In this document: positions 49,576-58,398 of the stretch, one piece after another
Layout: every line of letters begins with the position of its first letter
Numbering within the stretch: position 1 is the stretch's first letter
NCBI RefSeq assembly: GCF_004339665.1
Contig: NZ_SMMU01000013.1
Coordinates: 1-64,000 of the forward strand
DNA: 64,000 bases
Direction of reading: 5' to 3'
Source: Azotobacter chroococcum
Lineage (GTDB): Bacteria; Pseudomonadota; Gammaproteobacteria; Pseudomonadales; Pseudomonadaceae
Position numbers and translations under genes: made by a program
The notes under the pieces: model-generated
Told to the model about the DNA's origin: nothing
Databases searched by the model: none
What the model saw: only the letters and a program-made list of their open reading frames with translations

Positions 49576-49662
49576 ATGGATGACTATCAAGAAGAACTTC
49601 TCGAATTCCACGCTGCCGAGCGAGATCCCGCGGAGCCGGCGGAAGATGCCACTGAAATGTGA
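49576..49662 (+). CDS. 28-residue acidic small protein
   Basis: A 28-codon gene begins MDDYQEELLEFHAAERDPAE and ends with an acidic ATEM tail at TGA 49660-49662. A near-ideal ribosome site (TCAGGAGCGATCCCT) stands before ATG 49576. I recall similar short DYQEELLE-containing proteins annotated in Pseudomonas, which argues that it is real. It is very acidic, helical and lacks a signal or membrane segment. Function unknown. Confidence 0.65.
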   Translation: MDDYQEELLEFHAAERDPAEPAEDATEM

Positions 49663-49674
49663 GTGTGCGGCCGA

Positions 49675-50634
49675 TCACTGGCCCTCTTCTGCTGGCAAGT
49701 CTGTCGAGGGTTCCGGGGTACTCCGGATAGTCAGCAGATGGCTGCCAGGCGCCACCCTTTCCTGTTCGGGGGCTGATTGCCCGCAACACTCCGTCAAGTC
49801 TTCGAGTGGCCACAGTCGGCCTCGCAGAAACAGCGCTATCCCGGTCTGCATGCCGGCCGATCTCACCAGGCTGGGTGACCGGCATCCTTGGCGGCTGACC
49901 AGCACCTTCAGCTTTTCCGTGTGAACCTCCTGTACCGTGGCCTGCCCGGTAGCCTTTGCCGGGCAGGCCTGTGTTTGGGCCGTGTCGAGCAGGTTGCCAT
50001 CCGGGCCGAAAACCGGGGCGAAGTTGTAGAGCGGCCCTTTGCCGGTATGCAGCGTGCCGTTCTCTAGGCGCGGCTCGGGCAGGAGCAGGGAGCCTGCCAG
50101 CAGGGTGATGCGGTATTCCCGGGCCAGGGAGCCGAACAGCTGCTGATAGTCACGGGCGGTCTTTTCCGCCTTCATGCGCAGCAGGGTTTCCCCCATTCTG
50201 GGAAAACCCTCGCTCTGCAGCCAGGTCCAGGCCAACTGGTATGAATTGTCCAGAACCAGCCATGCCTGCGCTTCGGAAAGGCTCCGGGCGCTATAGAGCT
50301 CGCTTCTTTCGCCGCCGAGTAGCAGCCAGGTTCCGATCTGGTCGGGCAGGGCGACCACGCTGTGCTCGTTGAGCAGGCCCTTGTCACGCGCTTTGTCCAG
50401 AATGGCGGCGAGCTTCAGACGCAGATGCTCCGGGCTGCGGTAGTCGCTGGGAAACAGTTCGGGGCGAACGACCAGCAGATTGGCTTTGGCCTCCAGCGTT
50501 CCCTCTTCATAAATGAGCGTACTGCGCAGGTCGGCCAGGTAATGTCCGGCCGAGCCGGGGGCGCTCCAGTTCGCATAAGTGCCGAGGAGGGCGGCGAGGA
50601 TCAGCAAGGCCGGGATGAGCTGGAGTTTGCGCAT
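49675..50634 (-). CDS. Membrane-anchored nitrilase-superfamily-like hypothetical protein
   Basis: This 319-residue protein has an N-terminal signal anchor (LIPALLILAALLGTYANW). Its body resembles carbon-nitrogen hydrolases: ANLLVVRPELFP, a VVALPDQIGTWLLL segment where the catalytic Glu would be (here Asp), ITLLAGSLLLPEPRLENG with a substrate-pocket-like GPLYNFAPVFGPDGNLL, and RQGCRSPSLVRSAG at the expected nucleophile-Cys region. The Glu-to-Asp change and lack of an obvious Lys make activity doubtful. The family assignment is my inference. It faces the small acidic gene and is divergent from the coiled-coil gene. Confidence 0.5.
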   Translation of the reverse strand: MRKLQLIPALLILAALLGTYANWSAPGSAGHYLADLRSTLIYEEGTLEAKANLLVVRPELFPSDYRSPEHLRLKLAAILDKARDKGLLNEHSVVALPDQIGTWLLLGGERSELYSARSLSEAQAWLVLDNSYQLAWTWLQSEGFPRMGETLLRMKAEKTARDYQQLFGSLAREYRITLLAGSLLLPEPRLENGTLHTGKGPLYNFAPVFGPDGNLLDTAQTQACPAKATGQATVQEVHTEKLKVLVSRQGCRSPSLVRSAGMQTGIALFLRGRLWPLEDLTECCGQSAPEQERVAPGSHLLTIRSTPEPSTDLPAEEGQ

Positions 50635-50924
50635 GAGCTGGGTGGCAGCGAGAAAGTCTGTTCAGGGTAGGGAGGGGCGCCGGGAATGCCAAGGCGGCAC
50701 TGTCGCTTGTGGAACTGAGCTGGCAATTGTGTGTCAAAAGGCTATCACTGAGTACTTCACAGTTTCCTCTTGCGCTCATCGGGCGTGGGCGTCGCTCGGG
50801 GTGACTGCCGATTGCTTCACGTTGCTGTCAGGCTTCTTTTACCTAGACTTGGCGTGCCTTGTGGAGCAGCCGATGCGGCAGGCTGAAGCCATGAATCAGG
50901 AAAACACGATAAGGGACCAAGAGC
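50635..50924. other. Divergent intergenic region
   Basis: This 290-base gap lies between the nitrilase-like gene (minus) and the coiled-coil gene (plus). It must contain both promoters, but no clear -35/-10 pair stands out. No gene or repeat is convincing. Confidence 0.4.
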
Positions 50925-52229
50925 GTGCAGAAAAAACTGAAAATGGTTGAGGCCGTGATGTTCTTCAATGAGCACGGCGTGTGCCGGGAGATGCTCCTTC
51001 CGGAGTTCGAGGCCGTACTCGATGGTGTCGTCGGACTGCCGGATCTGGCCGATCAGCAGGTGCGTCTCGCCTATGTGCTGATTTCTCCCAGGCTCGCAGT
51101 GCGGGCCGCGGTCTTCTTCCACCTGGATTTCGACGAAGACGGTGCAGCCGATCCCAACTGGAATATCCCCTTGCGACAACTGTCCGAGCGTGCCGGCCCG
51201 GGGGCCGATCTCGGTGCCGGACCGATTCGTCTGGTCTGCCGCAGCCAATGCTCCGTGCCTTGGCATCAGATGCATCTGTGGGATCCCGAGCCGCAGGATC
51301 TCCTGTCGCTGCGTGATGCAGCCAGGCGCAACCAGCTTGGCCTGCTCAGTGAAGAGGAGGGCATGGCGACAGCAGGTGGATTGACCCCCTCCTTGCCGGC
51401 GACTCGGAGCCGGGGAGTGGCCGCCAATGCCCGTGCCTTGCCTGGCAAGAACTGGAATGACGAACAGCGGCGGAAGACCGCCCGTCTGATCAAGCGACAG
51501 CGCCTGCATATTCGCGATCTGAACCGCTATCAGGAGGAGGCGCTGGGAAGACTGAAGCAGGCCGCCGAGCGTCAGGCCGGAGCCCTGCAGGCCGAGGTGC
51601 AGCAACTGCGCGAACAGCTGCACCGACAACAGGCGCTGAATGCCAGCCTTGAGGCACAACGGCAAGCCCTGTCCGAGTCTCTGGCGCGGGCGGAGGCCGA
51701 GGTAGCCGGCCTGCTCGCCGAGCAGACGCGCGAGCGTGGCGTGCAGGCGGACGAGCAGCTTCATACCGAGCAGGCGCTGCAGAGCCGAGTCGGCGAGCTC
51801 GAAACCGAGCTGGCCGCCCGCGCAGAACGCGAAAGGCAGGGGCAGGAGGAAATGCTCAGGCTCCAGCATGAACATGCGCAGCTGGCGGCCCGGGGTGTCG
51901 AGCAGGCCCTCGAGAGGCTGGCCGGCCTGGGCCTGACCTTCGTGGTCTATCACCCCGGCGCGGGTCACCTGACCATTCCGCTGCAGGACATCGCCCGCTA
52001 TCAGGAGAACCCCATGGCCTACGCTGCAGGCAAGTGCTCGGTCAGCGAAGAGCGGTATCGCCAGTGGCTGGACCACTTCCAGCAACCGCTCTGCGAGGCC
52101 GAGCTGCCTGGCGGCCGGCGTTGCGCGCTGCCGATCGATCGGGTCGACAGTCCCCAGCGTTTCGTCGCGGGCGAATCCAACTGTTGTTCGCGACACAAGT
52201 CGGGCAGCCGCCTGCGCAACGCCAGCTGA
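50925..52229 (+). CDS. Large coiled-coil protein of unknown function
   Basis: This 434-residue cytoplasmic protein has a globular N-terminus (about 1-140, FFNEHGVCREMLLPEFEAVL and PWHQMHLWDPEP), a linker, and a long Gln/Glu/Arg-rich coiled coil at about 180-330 (RLKQAAERQAGALQAEVQQL...). A C-terminal domain (about 335-434) holds cysteines (CEAELPGGRRCALP; SNCCSRHK) that could bind zinc. The likely start is GTG 50925 with AAGGGACCAAGAGC before it; ATG 50943 is the alternative. Such proteins have been annotated as ParA-like or chromosome-partition-like, but I see no ATPase motif. The next gene begins five bases after its stop. Confidence 0.6.
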   Translation: MQKKLKMVEAVMFFNEHGVCREMLLPEFEAVLDGVVGLPDLADQQVRLAYVLISPRLAVRAAVFFHLDFDEDGAADPNWNIPLRQLSERAGPGADLGAGPIRLVCRSQCSVPWHQMHLWDPEPQDLLSLRDAARRNQLGLLSEEEGMATAGGLTPSLPATRSRGVAANARALPGKNWNDEQRRKTARLIKRQRLHIRDLNRYQEEALGRLKQAAERQAGALQAEVQQLREQLHRQQALNASLEAQRQALSESLARAEAEVAGLLAEQTRERGVQADEQLHTEQALQSRVGELETELAARAERERQGQEEMLRLQHEHAQLAARGVEQALERLAGLGLTFVVYHPGAGHLTIPLQDIARYQENPMAYAAGKCSVSEERYRQWLDHFQQPLCEAELPGGRRCALPIDRVDSPQRFVAGESNCCSRHKSGSRLRNAS

Positions 52230-52234
52230 CCCCC

Positions 52235-53176
52235 GTGCGGGCTATTCGCTGGTCGCCGCAGGCGCCACTGCAGCCCCTTGCGCTGGGCTGGCTGGCCGCT
52301 GCCGGCGTCGAGGTCGGCGTATTGCGGCTCGACCTGATCGACCCGCTGATCTCCGGCAACAAGTGGTACAAGCTGGCGCCCCACCTGACGGAAGCTGCGC
52401 GTCAGGAAGCAACGGGGCTGATCAGCCTGGGCGGTCCCCATTCCAATCACCTGCATGCACTGGCTGCGGCCGGGAAGCGCTTCGCCTTCCCCACGGTCGG
52501 GCTGCTGCGCGGCGAGCCCTGCGAAACCCCGACCGTGCGTGATCTGCAGGCCTTCGGCATGCGCTTGCACTGGCTCGGCTACGGCGGTTATCGGGCGCGC
52601 CACCGGGACGGCTTCTGGGATACCTGGCGCGAGCGCTATCCCCAGCTGCATCCGGTCCCGGAGGGCGGCGGGGGGCTGACCGGCGCGCGGGGCTGCACTG
52701 TGCTGCGGGACATGCTGTCGCCCCAGCTGGAGAGGCTCGGCTGGTCCGACTACCACGGCTGGTGGCTGGCCGCCGGTACCGGAACCACATTGGCTGGCCT
52801 GGTCCTTGCCGAAGCTGGAGCCCATCCGGTGCATGGCGCCCTGGCGGTGCCGGCGAGCCACGGCGTGGCGCCGCAGGTCCGGGCGATTCTTGCCGATGCC
52901 GGGATGGCCGATGCCGGCTATCGTCTGCTGGACGCCAGTCGCGGTGGCTTTGCCCGGCTCGACGCGGCGCTGGCGCGCTTCATTCTCGACAGCGAGCGGG
53001 AGGGGGGCATTCCCCTGGATCCCGTCTATACCGGCAAGGCTCTGCTGGCGCTGCGCGAGCAGGTCGCGTGCGGCAGCATTCCCCGTGGCAGCCGGCTGGT
53101 TTTCGTGCACACCGGCGGGCTGCAGGGGCGGAGGGCGCTGGCCGGGCACCTGCAGGCGCTGGGAACCCGCGGCTGA
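52235..53176 (+). CDS. PLP-dependent ACC deaminase / D-cysteine desulfhydrase family protein
   Basis: This 313-residue fold-type-II PLP enzyme has LIDPLISGNKWYKLAPHLTE (PLP Lys), ISLGGPHSNHLHALAAAGKR, GWWLAAGTGTTLAGLVLAEA and FVHTGGLQGRRAL. It belongs to the family of 1-aminocyclopropane-1-carboxylate deaminases and D-cysteine desulfhydrases; the specific substrate is not readable from sequence. The start is a GTG at 52235 just after the previous stop, with no clear ribosome site, so coupling is likely; upstream in-frame starts fall within the coiled-coil gene. Confidence 0.8.
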   Translation: MRAIRWSPQAPLQPLALGWLAAAGVEVGVLRLDLIDPLISGNKWYKLAPHLTEAARQEATGLISLGGPHSNHLHALAAAGKRFAFPTVGLLRGEPCETPTVRDLQAFGMRLHWLGYGGYRARHRDGFWDTWRERYPQLHPVPEGGGGLTGARGCTVLRDMLSPQLERLGWSDYHGWWLAAGTGTTLAGLVLAEAGAHPVHGALAVPASHGVAPQVRAILADAGMADAGYRLLDASRGGFARLDAALARFILDSEREGGIPLDPVYTGKALLALREQVACGSIPRGSRLVFVHTGGLQGRRALAGHLQALGTRG

Positions 53177-53183
53177 CGCCAGG

Positions 53184-54173
53184 TTAGCGTGGGGCCGGCC
53201 AGCTGTCGCCGACCAGAAATACCCGTTCCGCCTCGAGCCATTCGCCGGCTGAATCCGCCGTCAGTCGAGCCAGCAGCTGTGCTGGTGCGTCAGGGGCCAG
53301 CCCTGCGTACCAGTCTTGCAGGATGGCTTGCGGCCAGAGATCCGCTGCCTCGATGCGAGCTGGGGCCAGCCAGGCATGGCGGGGGAGGGGCTGCCAGTGG
53401 CCTGCGGAAGCGCCGGCCAGAAAGTTCGGCCAGTCGCGCCGCGCCAGCCAGCGACCGCGCAGGTGCGCCGGGTTGGCACCGGCAGGGGGCGGGCATCCAT
53501 CCGGCCAGGGATAGAACAGATAGCCGCCGAGCCAGCAGCCGGCCTGCAGGTCGGCAACGCCGAGTTGGTTCAGGATCGCCCGGGCCGCCGGACTGCTCGA
53601 CAGCGGCAGCTGATGCCGCTCGAGGTGCTCCAGTTTGAGGTCGAGCCGGTCATGCCGGCCGGGACCGATCCAGCGGGCCGGATGCTGCTCAGGGCTTCCT
53701 GCCGGACCGAGATAGAGCTTGATCGCCAGCTCCAGGTGATGCACCCCTTCGGCATCCTGCAGCAGCAGGTCCAGCTCACCCAGGGTGCTGCTGCCCAGGC
53801 GGATCGGCAGATTGGCGGCGAGCAGGCGGACTCCAGGCGCCTGGTTCAGGGCGAACTGCCAGAGCCGCTCGTAATAGAGGCCCAGGCGGCGCGTCGGGTG
53901 CTGCGCCAGCCAGGTATCCAGCGGGGTGCTGCAGGCGTCCAGCGCCCGCAGCCAGTCGGCCAGGCCGGCCGGATTGTAGGCCCAGTCGCTGGCCGCCAGT
54001 GGATGGCGCTGCGGCCAGGCGGTGCCGGCGAGCAGGGGGGGCGACAGCAGGGTCCAGGCCAGGTCGCGGATCTGGGGCTGACGAAGGCGCGCAGGGAGGT
54101 CGGCGAGGCTGCCGAAAGGCCCCGCTTCCCCCCCATTGGAGGTGGTTTGCCGCTCTGCCCGGCTTTCCCGCAT
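53184..54173 (-). CDS. DUF1853 family protein
   Basis: This 329-residue protein has features of DUF1853: LPARLRQPQIRDLAWTLLSP, LGLYYERLWQFALNQAPGVR, GELDLLLQDAEGVHHLELAI and KLYLG. This ExK-like layout resembles PD-(D/E)xK nucleases (GELDLLL...ELAIK), which I infer rather than know. Start at 54173 has AAGAGGCGATT before ATG. It is divergent from nadK with only 39 bases between, so the promoters overlap. The arrangement DUF1853-nadK is the Pseudomonas one. Confidence 0.85.
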   Translation of the reverse strand: MRESRAERQTTSNGGEAGPFGSLADLPARLRQPQIRDLAWTLLSPPLLAGTAWPQRHPLAASDWAYNPAGLADWLRALDACSTPLDTWLAQHPTRRLGLYYERLWQFALNQAPGVRLLAANLPIRLGSSTLGELDLLLQDAEGVHHLELAIKLYLGPAGSPEQHPARWIGPGRHDRLDLKLEHLERHQLPLSSSPAARAILNQLGVADLQAGCWLGGYLFYPWPDGCPPPAGANPAHLRGRWLARRDWPNFLAGASAGHWQPLPRHAWLAPARIEAADLWPQAILQDWYAGLAPDAPAQLLARLTADSAGEWLEAERVFLVGDSWPAPR

Positions 54174-54212
54174 AATCGCCTCTTGCCTGTAACGCAGCCC
54201 CGCAGGAGCCCC

Positions 54213-55100
54213 ATGGAGCACTTTCGCAATATTGGCATCATCGGTCGCCTGGGTAGTACCCAGGTGGTGGACACCATCCGCCGACTGAAGAGATTTCTGC
54301 TCGACCGACACCTCCATGTGATCCTCGACGAGAGTATTGCCGAACTCCTGCCCGGGCATGGTCTCCAAGTATCCTCGCGTAAGCAACTGGGCGAGGTCTG
54401 CGATATGGTCATCGTCGTCGGCGGCGACGGCAGCATGCTCGGCGCGGCGCGCGCCCTGGCCCGCTACAAGGTGCCGGTGCTGGGCATCAACCGCGGCAGT
54501 CTGGGCTTTCTCACCGACATCCGCCCCGACGAGCTGGAAACCCGGGTCGCCGAGGTGCTCGACGGCCAGTACACCGTGGAGAGCCGCTTCCTGCTGGAGA
54601 CCCAGGTGCGCCGCAAGCTCGAGCCGATTGGCCAGGGCGATGCGCTGAACGATGTGGTGCTGCATCCGGGCAAGTCGACGCGGATGATCGAGTTCGAGCT
54701 GTACATCGACGGGCAGTTCGTCAGCAGCCAGAAGTCCGACGGCCTGATCGTCTCCACGCCGACCGGCTCCACCGCCTATGCCCTGTCGGCCGGCGGGCCG
54801 ATCATGCATCCCAAGCTGGACGCCATCGTCATCGTGCCCATGTATCCGCACACCCTGTCGAGCCGGCCGATCGTGGTCGCCGGCAACAGCGAGCTGAAGA
54901 TCGTGGTGTCGCCGAAGATGGACATCTATCCCCAGGTTTCCTGCGACGGGCAGAACCATTTCACCTGTTCGCCCGGCGATATCGTCACCATCAGCAAGAA
55001 GCCGCAGCGGCTGCAGTTGATCCATCCGCTGGACCACAACTATTACGAGGTGTGCCGGACCAAGTTGGGCTGGGGCAGCCGTCTGGGCGGTGGCAACTGA
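54213..55100 (+). CDS. nadK: NAD kinase
   Basis: This 295-residue enzyme phosphorylates NAD to NADP. It carries VIVVGGDGSMLGAARALARY (GGDG motif), VLGINRGSLGFLTDI, ALNDVVLHPGKSTRM and IVSTPTGSTAYALSAGGPIM. GCAGGAGCCCC precedes the ATG. Stop and next start overlap (TGATG at 55098-55102), and it heads a three-gene unit with a phosphoesterase and a rhomboid protease. Confidence 0.96.
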   Translation: MEHFRNIGIIGRLGSTQVVDTIRRLKRFLLDRHLHVILDESIAELLPGHGLQVSSRKQLGEVCDMVIVVGGDGSMLGAARALARYKVPVLGINRGSLGFLTDIRPDELETRVAEVLDGQYTVESRFLLETQVRRKLEPIGQGDALNDVVLHPGKSTRMIEFELYIDGQFVSSQKSDGLIVSTPTGSTAYALSAGGPIMHPKLDAIVIVPMYPHTLSSRPIVVAGNSELKIVVSPKMDIYPQVSCDGQNHFTCSPGDIVTISKKPQRLQLIHPLDHNYYEVCRTKLGWGSRLGGGN

Positions 55101-56086
55101 TGATGATCGATCCGCTGCGCAGCTACGACCTGATCGGCGATGTGCATGGCTGCGGTCATAGCTTGGAGGCCCTGCTCGAGCGCCTCGGCTACCGGCGTCA
55201 GGGCGGTGTGTGGCGTCATCCGTGGCGAATGGCGCTGTTCGTCGGCGACATCGTCGATCGCGGCCCACGTATCCGCGAGGCCCTGCACCTGGTGCACGAC
55301 ATGGTCGCGGCGGGCCAGGCGCTGTGCATCATGGGCAACCACGAGTACAACCTGCTGGGCTGGTCCACCGAGGCGCCGCCCGACAGCGGCCTGCAGTACG
55401 TGCGCGAGCATACCGCGCGCAACGAGCACCTGATCCACGAGACCCTCACGCAGCTCGCCAATCATCCGGGCGACTGGCGAGCCTTTCTCGACTGGTTCTA
55501 CGAGCTGCCGCTGTTCATCGATGCCGGCCGTTTCCGGGTCGTGCACGCCTGCTGGGACAGCAGCCTGATCGAGCCCTTGCGCCAGCAATACCCGGAAGGC
55601 CTGATCGACGAGTCCTTTCTGAAGGCTTCCGCACTGCCCGACAGCTTCGCCCACCAGGTCTTCGAGCGCCTGCTGCGCGGCATCAACATGCGCCTGCCCC
55701 ATGGCATGACGCTGACCGGCCGGGACGGCCTGGTCCGCGAGACCTTCCGTACCAAGTTCTGGGCGGACGAGCCGCAGACCTACGGCGATATCGTCTTCCA
55801 GCCGGATGCCTTGCCCGAGCCCGTCGCGCAGATGCCGATTTCCCGCGCGCACCGGGCGGAGCTGCCCTTTTACGACGCCGACCAGCCGCCGCTGTTCGTC
55901 GGCCACTACTGGCGCCGCGGGCAGCCGGCGCTGATTCGTCCCAACCTGGCCTGTCTCGACTACAGTGCGGTGATGTTCGGCAAGCTGGTGGCCTACCGCC
56001 TGGACCAGGAGACCCGGCTCGATCCCGACAAGTTCGCCTGGGTCGAGGTGGAGCGTCCGGAGGCTCCCCATGAATACAGCGATTGA
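55100..56086 (+). CDS. Calcineurin-like metallophosphoesterase
   Basis: This 328-residue protein has YDLIGDVHGCGHSLEALLER, LFVGDIVDRGPRIREALHLV, IMGNHEYNLLGW and FVGHYWRRG. These are the dimetal motifs of PrpE/PP2A-like phosphatases. ATG 55100 overlaps the nadK stop by one base; ATG 55103 is the alternative. The substrate is unknown; the nadK neighbour is a conserved association in Pseudomonas. Confidence 0.9.
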   Translation: MMIDPLRSYDLIGDVHGCGHSLEALLERLGYRRQGGVWRHPWRMALFVGDIVDRGPRIREALHLVHDMVAAGQALCIMGNHEYNLLGWSTEAPPDSGLQYVREHTARNEHLIHETLTQLANHPGDWRAFLDWFYELPLFIDAGRFRVVHACWDSSLIEPLRQQYPEGLIDESFLKASALPDSFAHQVFERLLRGINMRLPHGMTLTGRDGLVRETFRTKFWADEPQTYGDIVFQPDALPEPVAQMPISRAHRAELPFYDADQPPLFVGHYWRRGQPALIRPNLACLDYSAVMFGKLVAYRLDQETRLDPDKFAWVEVERPEAPHEYSD

Positions 56087-56933
56087 GGCCCTGCGCCTGC
56101 CGCTGGGGACCGATCTCAGCGGCTTCGTCGCCCTCTTGCAGCGTCTGGGCGTGCCCCACCGGGTCAGCGAGGAGGGCGGCGAGCAGGTGCTCTGGGTGCC
56201 CGATTCCCGCCTGGTCCGGGAAGTGGGCCTGCTCTATGCGCGCTTTCCCGAGGGTGATCCGCAGGGCACGCTGCCGGCACCACCGCGCCGCAGTACTTCC
56301 GGCATTTTCCGTCAACTGCGCCGCAGTCCCCTGACCTCCCTGATGCTGCTGGCGACCCTGCTGGTGGCGGCCCTGACCCTGCTCGGGGACAACCTCGCCG
56401 CCGTCGGCTGGCTGACCTTCCAGGAATTCCACATCCAGGGCGACTACCTGTATTTCGTCCCCCTGGCAGAAAGCCTGGCTGCCGGGCAGTGGTGGCGCCT
56501 GCTGACCCCCATGCTGATCCACTTTGGCTGGTTGCACCTGGCGATGAACGCGCTCTGGTACTGGGAGCTGGGGCAGCGCATCGAGGCTCGCCAGGGGGCG
56601 CTGATGCTGCTGCTCCTGACCCTGCTGTTCGGCCTGGCGTCCAACGTCGCGCAATACCTGTTCGGCGGCCCGGCGCTGTTCGGCGGCCTGTCCGGGGTGC
56701 TCTACGGCCTGCTCGGCCACTGCTGGATCTTCCACCGGCTCGCGCCCGGCGCGGCCTATCGCCTGCCGCCGGGCGTGGTGGTGATGATGCTGATCTGGCT
56801 GCTGGTCTGCCTGTCCGGACTGGTCACCGCTCTGGGGCTGGGGGCCATCGCCAATGCCGCGCATGTCGCCGGACTGGTCGCCGGCTGCCTGACCGGCGCC
56901 CTCGGTGGCGCCTGGGCACGCCGCAGAGGCTGA
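56070..56933 (+). CDS. Rhomboid-family intramembrane serine protease
   Basis: This 287-residue protein has a soluble N-terminal domain (about 1-85) and six membrane helices. Ser208 in FGGLSGVLYG and His265 in ANAAHVAGL form the catalytic dyad; LHLAMNALWYWELGQ supplies the loop before the first catalytic helix. It overlaps the phosphoesterase gene by 17 bases. It looks GlpG-like, though the substrate is unknown. Confidence 0.9.
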   Translation: MNTAIEALRLPLGTDLSGFVALLQRLGVPHRVSEEGGEQVLWVPDSRLVREVGLLYARFPEGDPQGTLPAPPRRSTSGIFRQLRRSPLTSLMLLATLLVAALTLLGDNLAAVGWLTFQEFHIQGDYLYFVPLAESLAAGQWWRLLTPMLIHFGWLHLAMNALWYWELGQRIEARQGALMLLLLTLLFGLASNVAQYLFGGPALFGGLSGVLYGLLGHCWIFHRLAPGAAYRLPPGVVVMMLIWLLVCLSGLVTALGLGAIANAAHVAGLVAGCLTGALGGAWARRRG

Positions 56934-56942
56934 ATCCGGGGT

Positions 56943-58192
56943 TCAGAGAAGCTCCAGCGGGTATTCGATGAACAGCCAGATCTCGTTCAGGTCGCGGCTG
57001 GCGCGGTAGATCGAGCCATAGAGGTTGATCGACAAGTCCTTGGCCGCGCCTTCCGGCACCACGTACAGGATCTGGTTGTAGAACTCCCGTTCGCTCGCCG
57101 TGCCGCCCCAGCCGGTGTCGATCTGGCTGCCGTGCACGTAGGCGCTCTTCCAGCTCAGCCCCGGCACCCCATAATCGGTGAAATCCAGTTCGTAGCCGAG
57201 CTGCCAGGAGCGTTCGTCCTTGCGGTTGAAGTCGGAGTAGAAGGCGTTGGCCAGGTAGTTGGCGTCGCCACCGTCGCCGAAGTCGAAATCGTAGCCGTGG
57301 GTGACCGGCTGGCCGTCCTCGTCAAGGTTCTCGAAACCGCCGATGGAGCGCTGCCAGGCGAGGATGAGGGCATGGGGACCTCAGTGATAGGTGGCCATCA
57401 GGCTCCAGATGCGGTTGTCCTCGTCCTTGCCGGTCTGGGTGTAATCCCGATCGTAGCGGGTTCGGTAGAAGTCGAAATCGAGTTCCAGGGAGCGCTCTTC
57501 GGCGAGGGGCAGCCGCCAGGCGATATTGGCGTAGCGCTTCCTGGCCACCGCCTCGATGTCGGAGAAGTACAGGGTGGCGCTCAGATGATCGCTGAAGACA
57601 TAACTGCCGCCGATGAGCTCGATGGAGTCCAGTTCCCGCCCCGGCACATCCCGGCCGCTGTGGTTGTTGTCGTTCTGTGCCGTGAAGTGCCCGGCATGTA
57701 GGCTCAGGCCGTCGATTTCCCCGCTTTCGAGCAGGATTCCGCGGAAGGTCTGCGGCAGCAGGCGGGAACTGTCGTAGGACAGCACCGGCAGGGCGGGCAG
57801 CTGATCGCCGTATTTCAATACCGTATCGGACAGCCGCAGCTTGAGGACGAGGCCGAGCTCGCCCAGATCCTCTTCGGTATCGCCGTCGCTGTCGGTGGGG
57901 AAGTAGGCGATGTCGCCGTCGTCGCGGCTCTTGCCGGTGTCGAGCCGGACGGCGAGCAGGCCGTAGGCATCCAGAAGCCGGACTCGAAGGTGGCGATGAC
58001 GGCCTGGGCCCAGCGCGACTGGTCGCGCACGCCGTCCTGGTTGTCGCGATACACGTAGCCGTTGCGCAGCAGCAGGCTGGCGCTGGCCTCTTCGGCGAAC
58101 CCGCCGGGTGGCATCGGGCTGGCGACGGTTTCCCGGAAAACCGTCACGGCCAGGAGCAGGGCGATCAGCTTCCCTCTGATCGTTGCAGGCAT
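56943..58192 (-). pseudogene. OprD-family porin pseudogene
   Basis: Pieces of an OprD-type outer-membrane porin lie in order: a signal peptide and N-terminus (MPATIRGKLIALLLAVTVF; FAEEASASLLLRNGYVYRDN), a middle part (LDAYGLLAVRLDTG; DSIELIGGSYVFSDHLSATL) and the C-terminal barrel (GPHALILAWQRS; LDFTDYGVPGLSWKSAYVHG; ending IWLFIEYPLELL). Two lesions break it. Near 57965-57990 there is a frame change after ATFESGF that also lacks about eight residues expected before LDAYGLL. At 57381-57383 an in-frame TGA interrupts ATYH-GPHAL. Natural porins of this group take up basic amino acids or small acids. It is convergent with the rhomboid gene. Confidence 0.88.
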
Positions 58193-58398
58193 CGGGACAC
58201 GGCTCCTGTCGAGCTGTACTCGCTGTCGTTCGCTGGGGACGTCGTTTCGGGCGACCCCGGTCATCGCCAGAGCGCGAATGCAGCTTAGCCGGTCCGCTGG
58301 ATTGTGCCGACGGCTTGTCCGCTTTTACAGACTTAAGCGTTTGTTAAGGCTGGGGGAACAAGAATGCTCCCAATCCCCCACCCGCCGAGGTCTGCAAG

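Noticed and set aside
53184..55268. 694-codon minus-strand product extending DUF1853 across nadK
   Set aside because: Everything upstream of 54173 is antisense to nadK; the DUF1853 part has its own start and ribosome site.
57381..57383. TGA in the porin gene as a selenocysteine codon
   Set aside because: Porins are not selenoproteins, no SECIS element was recognised, and a second independent lesion is present.
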